From Candidatus Uabimicrobium amorphum (GTDB lineage: Bacteria > Planctomycetota > Uabimicrobiia > Uabimicrobiales > Uabimicrobiaceae), in contig NZ_AP019860.1 of NCBI RefSeq assembly GCF_009002475.1, positions 8,553,547-8,617,546 of the forward strand: 64,000 bases of DNA. Direction: 5' to 3'. The translations under genes were made by a program, and so were the position numbers. Position 1 is the stretch's first letter, and every line of letters starts with the position of its first letter. Under the pieces are notes generated by a model. That model did not search any database, was not told the origin of the DNA, and was given only the letters and a program-made list of their open reading frames with translations. Positions 55,103-63,147 of this stretch are shown here, piece by piece.

Positions 55103-55131
55103 TTGCAAAGGATAGTTCTTTTTGCTATACT
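55103..55131 (+). promoter_or_regulatory. Sigma-70 promoter for DUF11 protein
   Basis: TTGCAA (55103-55108), 17 bp, TATACT (55126-55131). Transcription would begin near 55138, giving a leader of about 395 nt. Confidence 0.6.
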
Positions 55132-55153
55132 CGCAACGCTTGCAAATTCTTGT

Positions 55154-55190
55154 CTTAAGTAGTGCCAATCGTTATATTTAAACTACTAAG
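55154..55190 (+). promoter_or_regulatory. Leader hairpin 1
   Basis: CTTAAGTAGT (55154-55163) pairs with ACTACTAAG (55182-55190) with one bulged A; near the 5' end of the predicted transcript. Confidence 0.45.
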
Positions 55191-55220
55191 AGGTTACCCC
55201 CCACCTATTTACCTCTAAAA

Positions 55221-55357
55221 AAGAAAAGTTTTATAACAATTTAGTATTAAGATAAGAATTGGATTGTTTTTGTTCACTCTTCACTGAACCTAAAGTGGTG
55301 ACATCATAAATACTGTGTTCCACAAGCTCAAAGATAGATAGAACGAAAACTTTTCTT
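55221..55357 (+). promoter_or_regulatory. Leader long-range pairing
   Basis: AAGAAAAGTTTT (55221-55232) and AAAACTTTTCTT (55346-55357) are perfectly complementary over 12 bp, closing a 113-nt domain in the leader. Confidence 0.5.
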
Positions 55358-55462
55358 AATGTACAAAGTTGGATATTATATGCATTTAAGACTCGGGCGC
55401 TAAAGTCATTTAAACTTATATTCTTAAATCACTTACGAACTAAGATTGAATGATTTTAAGCG

Positions 55463-55527
55463 CTCCTCGGACGTACGTTGTACGCACTGAGATGTAAATT
55501 GCATAAACATCATAGTTTATGGAGGAG
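55463..55527 (+). promoter_or_regulatory. Candidate anti-Shine-Dalgarno switch
   Basis: CTCCTC (55463-55468) is fully complementary to GAGGAG (55522-55527) of the ribosome site. The same bases can instead join the hairpin CTCGG(55466-55470)...CTGAG(55487-55491) capped by CGTAC-GTT-GTACG. A further hairpin CATAAAC/GTTTATG (55502-55521) abuts the GAGGAG. The two states are mutually exclusive for 55466-55468. Confidence 0.5.
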
Positions 55528-55533
55528 ATTTTA

Positions 55534-57735
55534 ATGAAGCGAATAGTTAGTGCGCTTCTCATGGTTTTTTCTGTGGCGTTATTTGCACAGCAGCCCACTA
55601 GAATAACCATAGATCCTGTAGCTGCTGTCAACCCTGTAAAAACACAACACACTTTCGTCGTTACTGTATACGATGAAAACGGAAATCCTCTTGGTGGACA
55701 AAAAGTCGAGTGGATTTTATCACGCGGTAACATCTGTGTTGGTGACATCGTTGAACACGATGACAAAGGGGCAATTGTCGATGGTCAAAAAGTTGACAAA
55801 ATATCGAACCACTATTCGGTAACATACACCAACGACGGACCAAAAACATTGGATTTCGGTAATGACAATCCCAATGACGATTTAAACCTAACCGTCGGAC
55901 AGACATGGTGCACAATTACTTCTCCTATCGAAGGGGAAACTCATGTCATCGCTTTCTGTCCAGGAATAAAAGATGCAAGCCAACACAAAGTTTATGCCGT
56001 TAAATATTGGATTGACGCTGACATTCAATGGCCAGTAAACGCTATCAACCGCGTTGGTGATCCTCACACTTTTACCTTCAAACTCATTAAAGCTTCTTCC
56101 CGTACACCTCTTCCTGGTTATCGCGTACGCTGGAAACTCGTCGAAGGTGGCGTTCCTGCATATCTAAACGATAGCGAAGAAAATAAAGAAGTTGAAGTAC
56201 AAACAAATGAAGAAGGTGAAGCAAAAGTTACTTTAACGCAAATCAACCCTGATCCAGGACAAAACGATATTGAAATTGAACTCCGCGATCCAGATGGTAA
56301 ACTTCTCGCAGTACGCAAAGTGACCAAACGCTGGATTTCACCACAAATGAGTATCGTAAAAACTGGACCAGCAGAAGGCATTTTAAACGAAAATGTTAGT
56401 TACACCATTACGGTAACAAACTCTGGTGAAGGTGAAGCTCGCGATGTAAAAGTTTTAGATACTCTTCCATCAGGCCTCGCGTTCGAAAGCGCACAACCTG
56501 AACCAGCGGCTGTAAGAGGAAACAAAGTTCGTTGGAATTTAGGTACGCTAGCTTCTAACGAAAGTAAGCAAATTAACTTAGTTGTCAAGGCAAAGAAAAC
56601 AGGCAAACAAGTTAACAAAGCGCAAGTTAGAACTGATCGCGGCGAAGGACCAGCTGCCACTGCGGAAACACTCATTGGTGCTCCTGAACTTTACATTGTA
56701 AAAACCGGTCAAGCGTTGGCGAGATTGGGTGAATCTCCTGCATATAGAATCACCATCAAAAACCGCGGTAGTGCACCTGCACGCAATGTAATTGTAAAAG
56801 ACCAAATACCTGCAGGGTTCAAGTATCGTGGACGCGACACAGGTAAATTTGCTTTAAAATGGAATGTAGGAACTCTACAACGCAATGAAGAGCGTTCTTT
56901 TGACTATGTACTACAAACTCAACAAGAAGGTGATTTTGTAAACGTTGCTCAAGCGGTCTCAGGCGGTAAGGTAGTTCACGAAGCACGCTTCACAACTAAA
57001 GTTGTTAACCCAAACATTACTGTGAAAAAACGTGCTAGCGGACGTGTAATATTCCTGAATAAAACAGTAGTATTCACTATCACCGTGAAAAACGAAGGTA
57101 GTGGTGATGCACGAGGTGTAGATGTTGTTGATACTCTTCCTTCACAGCTAGAGTACATCTCTTCAGAGCCTCAAGGTTCTTTCCGCCCTGCTAGAGGCGA
57201 ACAACTTGCCACAGTAAGATGGCAGTTCCCGAAACTAGGCGCAGGCGAAAGCATTGATATCAAAGTTACAGCGCGTGGTATCGCACAAGTTCCTCGTTGT
57301 ATAAACACTGTAAAAGTGACAAGTGAAGGTAGAGAAGTTGAAGACCAGGCCGCCTTGAGAATCCAAGGGGTATCTGCGATGCACTTGTCTACATATGACA
57401 CAGACGATCCGGTTGAAGTAGGACAACAAACCGTTTACGTTATTACAGCGCGCAACGAAGGTACAAGTGCTTGTACAAGCGTAGAACTCAAAAATACAAT
57501 TCCAGAAGAAATGGAATTTGTAAAAGCTGAGGGACCAGGTGAATTTGAATTCGATGAAACCACTCGTGCTGTTAATTTCGCAGCTGTAGCCATCCTGCAA
57601 CCAGGTGATAAATTGACATTTAAAGTCGTTTGTCGTGCAATTGCAGAAGGTTCTGCGAAAAACACCGCTCGTCTAAAATATGCTGAATTTGACAAGCCTA
57701 TTATCGACGAAGAAGGTACAAGTGTCTACAAGTAA
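55534..57735 (+). CDS. Exported surface protein with Ig-like and DUF11 repeats
   Basis: 733 aa. Signal peptide MKRIVSALLMVFSVALFA; an N-terminal region with two Ig/BIG-1-like modules (YDENGNPLGGQKVEWILS; about 20-260); then four DUF11 repeats of about 110 residues starting SIVKTGPAEGILNENVSYTI, YIVKTGQALARLGESPAYRI, TVKKRASGRVIFLNKTVVFT, and a final VEVGQQTVYVI unit. DUF11 proteins are cell-surface or matrix components in planctomycetes and other bacteria. ATG 55534 after GGAGGAGATTTTA is chosen over ATG 55519. A long structured leader precedes it and a strong terminator follows. Confidence 0.9.
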   Translation: MKRIVSALLMVFSVALFAQQPTRITIDPVAAVNPVKTQHTFVVTVYDENGNPLGGQKVEWILSRGNICVGDIVEHDDKGAIVDGQKVDKISNHYSVTYTNDGPKTLDFGNDNPNDDLNLTVGQTWCTITSPIEGETHVIAFCPGIKDASQHKVYAVKYWIDADIQWPVNAINRVGDPHTFTFKLIKASSRTPLPGYRVRWKLVEGGVPAYLNDSEENKEVEVQTNEEGEAKVTLTQINPDPGQNDIEIELRDPDGKLLAVRKVTKRWISPQMSIVKTGPAEGILNENVSYTITVTNSGEGEARDVKVLDTLPSGLAFESAQPEPAAVRGNKVRWNLGTLASNESKQINLVVKAKKTGKQVNKAQVRTDRGEGPAATAETLIGAPELYIVKTGQALARLGESPAYRITIKNRGSAPARNVIVKDQIPAGFKYRGRDTGKFALKWNVGTLQRNEERSFDYVLQTQQEGDFVNVAQAVSGGKVVHEARFTTKVVNPNITVKKRASGRVIFLNKTVVFTITVKNEGSGDARGVDVVDTLPSQLEYISSEPQGSFRPARGEQLATVRWQFPKLGAGESIDIKVTARGIAQVPRCINTVKVTSEGREVEDQAALRIQGVSAMHLSTYDTDDPVEVGQQTVYVITARNEGTSACTSVELKNTIPEEMEFVKAEGPGEFEFDETTRAVNFAAVAILQPGDKLTFKVVCRAIAEGSAKNTARLKYAEFDKPIIDEEGTSVYK

Positions 57736-57779
57736 GCTTTTGCTATTGTTTACGCCTTTTACGAAATTGTAAATGGTTT

Positions 57780-57815
57780 TCTCATCTCGGTGTAATGCCG
57801 AGATGAGATTTATAT
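57780..57815 (+). terminator. Rho-independent terminator after DUF11 gene
   Basis: TCTCATCTCGG (57780-57790), loop TGTAATG, CCGAGATGAGA (57798-57808), followed by TTTATAT. Confidence 0.85.
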
Positions 57816-57847
57816 ATCAACCAAGAGGGAAATGCGCACGTACCATA

Positions 57848-57860
57848 TGTAAGACTTACA
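57848..57860. promoter_or_regulatory. 13-bp palindrome upstream of lipoprotein gene
   Basis: TGTAAGACTTACA, perfect 6-bp arms around one base, about 47 bp upstream of the start at 57907. Possible dimer-binding operator. Confidence 0.35.
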
Positions 57861-57906
57861 ATTGTGTGTGCGTAATCGCCTTCTTGTTTTGTGGAAGGGA
57901 TTTTTA

Positions 57907-58992
57907 ATGCTAAGAATATTTTTATGTTTTATCGTTGCCACAGCAATGATTGCATGCTCTAGTTCGCAAAAAACGAACAATAGTAAGAGCGATACGCAAC
58001 AAACAGTAAGTAATCAAAACACAAGTGATTCAACAAGCACTGATCATAGTGCGAGTCACTCAGATTCTTCACACTCAACTACTCAAAAAGTATCTGCTAT
58101 GTACAATGCTGGTTTTGCTGGTGTTAACAACGCTGCAGTTAGCGATTGGACAAAGTCTGACTGGTCTGACCTAGGCGCGGTTTGGGTTGCAGAAAACGCA
58201 AGTAGCTATTCTACTTCTGCACCTGCGGCAAATCCTACCGGAAATAACAACATGAACAGCGGTAGTGACATGGGCGGCGACATGGGTGGAAGCGATGCCA
58301 TCATGGACGAAGCTATGGATGCTTCTGATGCAGCAGTTGATGAAGCTGAAGATGCAATGGAAGATGCCGAAGCTGGTATGGATGAAGCTATGGATGCTGG
58401 TGAAGCAGCTATGGATGAAACCATGGACGATGCCGAAGCAGCTATGGATGATGCTGAAGCTTCTGGTGATGACTGGGGTGATGACGCTGGTGACGCTGCT
58501 GACGAAGCTATGGACGCTGGTGAAGAAGCTATGGATGAAGCTGGCGACGCTGCTGAAGAAGCGGGCGATGACTGGGGTGATGACGCTGGTGACGCTGCTG
58601 ACGAAGCTATGGACGCTGGTGAAGAAGCTATGGATGAAACTGGCGACGCTGCTGAAGAAGCGGGCGATGACTGGGGTGATGACGCTGGTGACGCTGCTGA
58701 CGAAGCTATGGACGCTGGTGAAGAAGCTATGGATGAAGCTGGCGACGCTGCTGAAGAAGCGGGCGATGACTGGGGTGATGACGCTGGTGACGCTGACAGT
58801 GGCGAAGAACGCGCTGATGAAGCTGGTGGCGACGACGAATGGGGTGATGATGCTGGTGACGCTGCTGAAGAAGCTGGCGATGACGCTGGTGGAGACGACT
58901 GGGGCGACGATGCTGGTGGCGATGACGCTGGTGACGAAGACTGGGGCGACGACGATGCTGGTGATGACGCTGGTGACGACGAAGAATGGTAA
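57907..58992 (+). CDS. Acidic Asp/Ala/Glu-repeat lipoprotein
   Basis: 361 aa. Lipobox signal peptide MLRIFLCFIVATAMIAC, Ser/Thr-rich spacer (about 20-120), then a strongly acidic, Met- and Gly-containing tract of about 230 residues. It includes three near-identical 33-residue units (GDDWGDDAGDAADEAMDAGE...), encoded by 99-bp DNA repeats, and ends in DDEEW. No Lys or Arg in the tract beyond isolated cases. Probably an unfolded, Ca2+- or polycation-binding surface chain. ATG 57907 with AAGGGA is chosen over TTG/ATG codons upstream. Confidence 0.85.
   Translation: MLRIFLCFIVATAMIACSSSQKTNNSKSDTQQTVSNQNTSDSTSTDHSASHSDSSHSTTQKVSAMYNAGFAGVNNAAVSDWTKSDWSDLGAVWVAENASSYSTSAPAANPTGNNNMNSGSDMGGDMGGSDAIMDEAMDASDAAVDEAEDAMEDAEAGMDEAMDAGEAAMDETMDDAEAAMDDAEASGDDWGDDAGDAADEAMDAGEEAMDEAGDAAEEAGDDWGDDAGDAADEAMDAGEEAMDETGDAAEEAGDDWGDDAGDAADEAMDAGEEAMDEAGDAAEEAGDDWGDDAGDADSGEERADEAGGDDEWGDDAGDAAEEAGDDAGGDDWGDDAGGDDAGDEDWGDDDAGDDAGDDEEW
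58462..58800 (+). repeat. 99-bp tandem repeats in acidic lipoprotein gene
   Basis: Three units starting GATGACTGGGGTGATGACGC, in frame, with single-base changes between them (for example GAAGCTGG/GAAACTGG). Boundaries approximate. Confidence 0.85.
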
Positions 58993-59019
58993 GATCTAGC
59001 ACATTTGTATTAACCCTGT

Positions 59020-59051
59020 AAAAAAAGTGGCGTTCAAACGCCACTTTTTTT
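59020..59051 (+). terminator. Rho-independent terminator after acidic lipoprotein
   Basis: AAAAAAAGTGGCGTT-CA-AACGCCACTTTTTTT: GTGGCGTT/AACGCCAC stem flanked by A7 and T7 runs. Confidence 0.92.
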
Positions 59052-59073
59052 AGTAATAGAAAGATTTGGGAAA

Positions 59074-59949
59074 ATGAAGTCTCTTGTAGTTATACCTATG
59101 TTTTGCCTCTTGATTGCGGGATGTAATTTCGACGCAATTGCCAAAGAACAATTTGTCAATAACATAAAAAAAACACAGCAACACGTTCAACAAACGGAAA
59201 ACTTCTTCGTCGTTGAAAAAGCAACTCCATCCATGTTATTAATGCTAGATTCTTTCATTGCCGAAAACCCCGAAGATCAATTTTTGTTGTTACAGGGTGC
59301 TCAAATGCACTTCACCTATGCTGCTCTTTTTATTGATAATGAAGAGAATTCTTCGTGGGCAGGTATGCACTACAAACAAGCGAGAGAATATGCCGCCAAA
59401 GCATGCGACTTTTCCTCTAAAGTAAACAAACAAAGTTTTAATAATCGGTTAAATCGATTAAATCCAGAAGACATCGAGGCGGTTTTTTGGTTAGCGATGA
59501 CTTGGGGAAGTTGGATCTCCGTCAATACAGAGAGTATTGCCCTTTTAGATGAACTGCCCTTTGTCGAAGCTTTAATGAAAAAAGTGATTGCTTGGGATGA
59601 AAAATACCAAAATGGTATACCTTTCATGTTTTTAGGTAAACTCAACTCCAAAAACAAAGCTGCAAAAAGCTATTTTGAAAAGGCGCTTAAAATATCGCAG
59701 CGAAAATTACTATTAATCCACGTAGAGTATGCAAAAACATTGGCAAGATTTTATTCTGACAAGCCCTTATTTGAGAGCTTACTAACAGAAGCAATCAATA
59801 CATGGAAAAACAGAAAAGAGAAAAATTTAAAACAGAACTTTACACTTGTGAATTCGGTTTCTTATAATAAAGCTAAAAATCTTCTTTATGACATAGAGGA
59901 GTTTTACGAAGAAGAAGACGAAGACGAAGAGGAAGATGAAGATGAATAA
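59074..59949 (+). CDS. Lipoprotein of TRAP-associated TatT-like family
   Basis: 291 aa. Lipobox signal MKSLVVIPMFCLLIAGC; helical body with YxYA and FWLAMTWGSWIS segments typical of the TatT (TRAP-T associated, PF16811-like) family, then LARFYSDKPLFESLL. These periplasmic helical proteins bind hydrophobic ligands in the TRAP-T systems. No TRAP transporter is seen nearby. The last 15 residues are almost all Asp/Glu. Only a weak GGGAAA precedes the ATG. Confidence 0.75.
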   Translation: MKSLVVIPMFCLLIAGCNFDAIAKEQFVNNIKKTQQHVQQTENFFVVEKATPSMLLMLDSFIAENPEDQFLLLQGAQMHFTYAALFIDNEENSSWAGMHYKQAREYAAKACDFSSKVNKQSFNNRLNRLNPEDIEAVFWLAMTWGSWISVNTESIALLDELPFVEALMKKVIAWDEKYQNGIPFMFLGKLNSKNKAAKSYFEKALKISQRKLLLIHVEYAKTLARFYSDKPLFESLLTEAINTWKNRKEKNLKQNFTLVNSVSYNKAKNLLYDIEEFYEEEDEDEEEDEDE

Positions 59950-59993
59950 AATTTCTCAACAGAGTCGAGAGATATGCTAGGATATACGCTGTT

Positions 59994-60755
59994 ATGGATG
60001 TAAAATGTGAAATTGTCGCCAACACAAATGTCGGGCGACAGCGTTTTCGTAATGAAGATAACTTTATTGTATTGGAAAAATTTTCACTTGCGATTGTTGC
60101 TGATGGTATGGGCGGACATGTTGACGGAGATGTTGCCAGCCGTATTGTTACAGAAACACTTAATGAACGTTATGAAAACCTATACGGGGAAAAAGTAAGC
60201 GACAACGAGGAAAAAGTTGAAAATCAAGAAAGATTTCTTGCCGAAAGCATAGAACAAGCCAATTTTAAAATATTCGAAAAAAACCAGGGAGTGTTCTCTC
60301 TCGAAAGTATGGGAACCACGGTTGTCGGATTACAAATTACTCATTGTGGTCACTCAATTACGGCATGTGTCGGAGACAGCCGTATTTATCGCATTAGAAA
60401 CGACGAAATAGAGCAAATTACCGAGGACCATTCTTTGGTAGGTGAATTGCTAAGACACAATATTATTCATGAAAAAGATTTAATGTTCTTACAGAACAAA
60501 AATATCATTACACGCGCCTTGGGAATGGGGCAAAATGTAACGGTCGATACCAAAGTACACAAATTAGAACATGACGACCTTTTTTTACTGTGTACAGATG
60601 GATTGAGTGATCTCGTTGAAAACGATGCCATATTAAAAGTAGTGCTCGAAAGTGAGGGGTTACAACAAACTGTTGATAACCTAATTGATGCAGCAAACGA
60701 GGCGGGAGGTTCGGACAACATTACAGTCGCTCTTGTAAAGGTCCAATGTGAATAA
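59994..60755 (+). CDS. PP2C-family Ser/Thr protein phosphatase (Stp1/PrpC-like)
   Basis: 253 aa. PP2C motifs: RNEDN (19-23), ADGMGGHVDG (Asp37, Gly38), GTTVVG, GDSRIYRI, the LCTDGLSDLVEND metal-binding segment, and GGSDNITVALV at the end. All metal-coordinating Asp residues are present. It dephosphorylates phospho-Ser/Thr proteins and is the natural counterpart of the several kinases in the window, although it is not adjacent to one. ATG 59994 with AGGATATACG upstream. Confidence 0.95.
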   Translation: MDVKCEIVANTNVGRQRFRNEDNFIVLEKFSLAIVADGMGGHVDGDVASRIVTETLNERYENLYGEKVSDNEEKVENQERFLAESIEQANFKIFEKNQGVFSLESMGTTVVGLQITHCGHSITACVGDSRIYRIRNDEIEQITEDHSLVGELLRHNIIHEKDLMFLQNKNIITRALGMGQNVTVDTKVHKLEHDDLFLLCTDGLSDLVENDAILKVVLESEGLQQTVDNLIDAANEAGGSDNITVALVKVQCE

Positions 60756-60768
60756 AACCTCTTGTTTC

Positions 60769-60797
60769 ATGTCGCAACTGTAAAACAGTTGCGACAT
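60769..60797. terminator. Hairpin between convergent genes
   Basis: ATGTCGCAACTGT (60769-60781), loop AAA, ACAGTTGCGACAT (60785-60797): perfect 13-bp stem between the convergent PP2C and permease genes. No T-run, so termination is inferred from placement. Confidence 0.55.
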
Positions 60798-60806
60798 AGA
60801 TACATA

Positions 60807-62471
60807 TTAAATTTCAATATTGTTGAACTTGCGAATGCCAATAAGTAGTGGCAGTAACGTAACGATAACACTAATCAAGATCACCACAAGTGTTAAAACA
60901 TAGAAAGAAATCGAAAGAGTTGACTCTAGTAGTAAGTGACTTGGTAGAATTTGCGCAAATATAATAATAAAAACATACACTAAACTCACCACTAAGTTCA
61001 AAGTACCACCAAAACCAGAAACAATCTTCGATGGACTATCCTCTCTAAAATTAGGGTAAATAGCTCCTAATCCCACAGAAAGCCCTGCAATTCCGCTCGT
61101 TAAGAGTAGTGCTACAAACGCATGGTACACCATCAACGTCCAAGGAAACTTCAACATAATCGCAGATAACAACACCAAGGTTTGCGTCATCAAGGTCAAA
61201 ACCACCATTGCGAAAATAAATTTAGCGGTAATAATCGACCAACGTTTGATAGGCATAACTCCCAAGGTCCAAAATCGTTTTCCCTCTAGTGATAACATCG
61301 GAAAAATAAATCTACTTGCAAAAGTACATGCGGTTAAAGATATTGCCATTAGATTTAAATTTGCAATAATTTCGCGCCAAAATGTAGATTTCTGATCGTA
61401 TTTCAAAGTACGCAAATTTAATATATATAGCAGTAGTAATCCCAATAAAATGGCAAATTGTGACCATTGCACTGGATCGCGAATAAATATTTTCAAATCT
61501 TTTTCTAAAAATAATTTAGCTCTGCTACTAACAAATACTAGCAAATTGAGTATTTTGCGAATGGGAGAAAGTTTCCACAGTTTTTTCGAACTCAGATCGC
61601 TATATACTTTTGACCAAGCAATCGAGTAGTTTGATACCGCGAACATGTAGCTAAAAAATACCAATGCCAAAGAGGTCGACAATAGTAGCAGAAAGTAAAA
61701 GAAAAATTCTGCAAATTCTAAATGGGCAACAGATAACATGCATTGCGACATCCAAAAAGATGGAGAAAATGCCCATTTCGTAAATTGAAAATAGTCGAGA
61801 ACATTAAACAGCCACACGGCGGAATACGAGGGAGCGTTTTCCTTTTCTGCAGAAATCGAGTATATCAAGTAAGCAATTCCTACAGACAGGACAATCGCAA
61901 ATAACACTCCGAGTATTTTTTTGAATTTGGCAATATACAGAACGATAATGAATGACAATAATGCTCCTAGGGTACATGGTATAATTATGTACGGTACAAA
62001 ACTGATGATAACCAAGGGATAAAACCATAGATTAACACCTTGTTGGATTCCGTAGGCAAGAGCCACGGGAATTCCCAGGAAGAAAACCGCCCATGAAGCA
62101 AAAAGAAAAGTTTCGGATAACTTGTATAAAAATATATCTTCGTGAGGAATTGGCTTTGTCATTAGAAACTTCGTTTCGTTATTTTTAAAAAATAACGAAA
62201 CCGCTATAAGTAGTGAAGAAAAGAGCAGCATGGTGAACAGTGCAAAGTAAAAAATGGAAAAAATGTAGTCGATGATAATCGTGTAAAAGCTATTTGGTAT
62301 GTAAGAAGCAAAAAAGTAAAAACCACGTAGGAAGAAACTAAAAAGACCGACCCAAAATAGCGTTGCACAAATAGTAACGGTATAGGTGCGAAATCGCGAC
62401 TCCATAGCCGTTTTCACTTGTCTGCTTACTTCCTTATGCCTTGTTGCAAAAAGTAAATGTAGCGAATCCAT
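60807..62471 (-). CDS. ABC-2-like multi-spanning membrane protein
   Basis: 554 aa with about 12-14 hydrophobic helices and a cytoplasmic loop containing SSRAKLFLEKDLKIFIRDPVQ, the amphipathic coupling-helix pattern of ABC-2 permeases of the YthQ/EcsB-type group. Its ATP-binding partner is not in the window. It starts 9 bp after the TPR-STAS gene, so the two are co-transcribed. Confidence 0.7.
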   Translation of the reverse strand: MDSLHLLFATRHKEVSRQVKTAMESRFRTYTVTICATLFWVGLFSFFLRGFYFFASYIPNSFYTIIIDYIFSIFYFALFTMLLFSSLLIAVSLFFKNNETKFLMTKPIPHEDIFLYKLSETFLFASWAVFFLGIPVALAYGIQQGVNLWFYPLVIISFVPYIIIPCTLGALLSFIIVLYIAKFKKILGVLFAIVLSVGIAYLIYSISAEKENAPSYSAVWLFNVLDYFQFTKWAFSPSFWMSQCMLSVAHLEFAEFFFYFLLLLSTSLALVFFSYMFAVSNYSIAWSKVYSDLSSKKLWKLSPIRKILNLLVFVSSRAKLFLEKDLKIFIRDPVQWSQFAILLGLLLLYILNLRTLKYDQKSTFWREIIANLNLMAISLTACTFASRFIFPMLSLEGKRFWTLGVMPIKRWSIITAKFIFAMVVLTLMTQTLVLLSAIMLKFPWTLMVYHAFVALLLTSGIAGLSVGLGAIYPNFREDSPSKIVSGFGGTLNLVVSLVYVFIIIFAQILPSHLLLESTLSISFYVLTLVVILISVIVTLLPLLIGIRKFNNIEI

Positions 62472-62479
62472 ATTTATCC

Positions 62480-63016
62480 CTATTTATTCTGAAAAGCTTG
62501 AAGTAAATCGCTGTACTCTTGGACTTCAATTTTTTTGAGGTTAAAGGTTGTACGTAATTGATCGTGCACAGCTACTGCCGCAATGTCTATATTCTTTTCT
62601 CCGCTCCACTTGATGATTTTTTTGATAGTAGATGGACCTAAGCCAGTTAAATTGCGCACAAACGTAAAATGCAAAAAGATGACTTGATATTTTTTTGCCA
62701 ATAGAGACTTTACTTGTTGTTCAAACTCCGTCACATCCATATTCATCAGTCCATACATGTCAACAACCAATGTTTTTTTGGGTAGTTGTAAAAAGCGAAA
62801 ACTAAAGTCTTTTGTCAGTGAATTCACATAATTTTGGTACGCCGCCACGCACTGTTGTAGAATATCTGGCTGTGGATTTAGTCGCAATGCTGCGAGATAC
62901 GCACTAATACAAGTTTTCCAATCTTGGTTTTGTGCCGTTAATGTTCCATATTGGTGCCACAAAGACCAGTTTGTGGGATCGTTTTTGATTTCTTTTAAAA
63001 TGTCTAGTTGATTCAT
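62480..63016 (-). CDS. STAS-domain protein with TPR-like N-terminus
   Basis: 178 aa. Residues 1-65 form a TPR pair (NPTNWSLWHQYGTLTAQNQ-like region); residues about 80-178 form a STAS fold: KKTLVVDMYGLMNMDVTEFEQ...VIFLHFTFVRNLTGLGPSTIKKI, resembling anti-sigma factor antagonists. The usual phosphorylated Ser of D-x-S-G-x-x is not present in classic form; RNLTGLG takes its place, so the protein may signal without Ser phosphorylation. It precedes an ABC-2-like permease. Confidence 0.75.
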   Translation of the reverse strand: MNQLDILKEIKNDPTNWSLWHQYGTLTAQNQDWKTCISAYLAALRLNPQPDILQQCVAAYQNYVNSLTKDFSFRFLQLPKKTLVVDMYGLMNMDVTEFEQQVKSLLAKKYQVIFLHFTFVRNLTGLGPSTIKKIIKWSGEKNIDIAAVAVHDQLRTTFNLKKIEVQEYSDLLQAFQNK

Positions 63017-63147
63017 GTCGATACTTTCTTAAAAATATTTTGCAAAATACCCTCGTAGTTTTTTGATTTGACAAAATATTAAAAACAGGTTACTATCAAT
63101 CAATCCTTTACACGTATTGCATTCCTTGCTGATATGGTTTATAAAAT

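Larger units (their letters stand above)
54950..55533 (+). other. Intergenic region with promoter and long structured leader of DUF11 gene
   Basis: Nothing coding is convincing. After about 150 bp of AT-rich DNA a sigma-70-type promoter (55103-55131) precedes an untranslated leader of about 395 nt with several hairpins (see separate entries) ending in a strong Shine-Dalgarno site at 55521-55527. Confidence 0.6.

Noticed and set aside
54950..55533. Known riboswitch class in the DUF11 leader
   Set aside because: No consensus core of a familiar class was recognised; only a structured leader is claimed.
58265..58999. 244-codon ORF with repeated TKLWTLVKKLW
   Set aside because: Alternative frame of the 99-bp acidic repeat; no start signal of its own.
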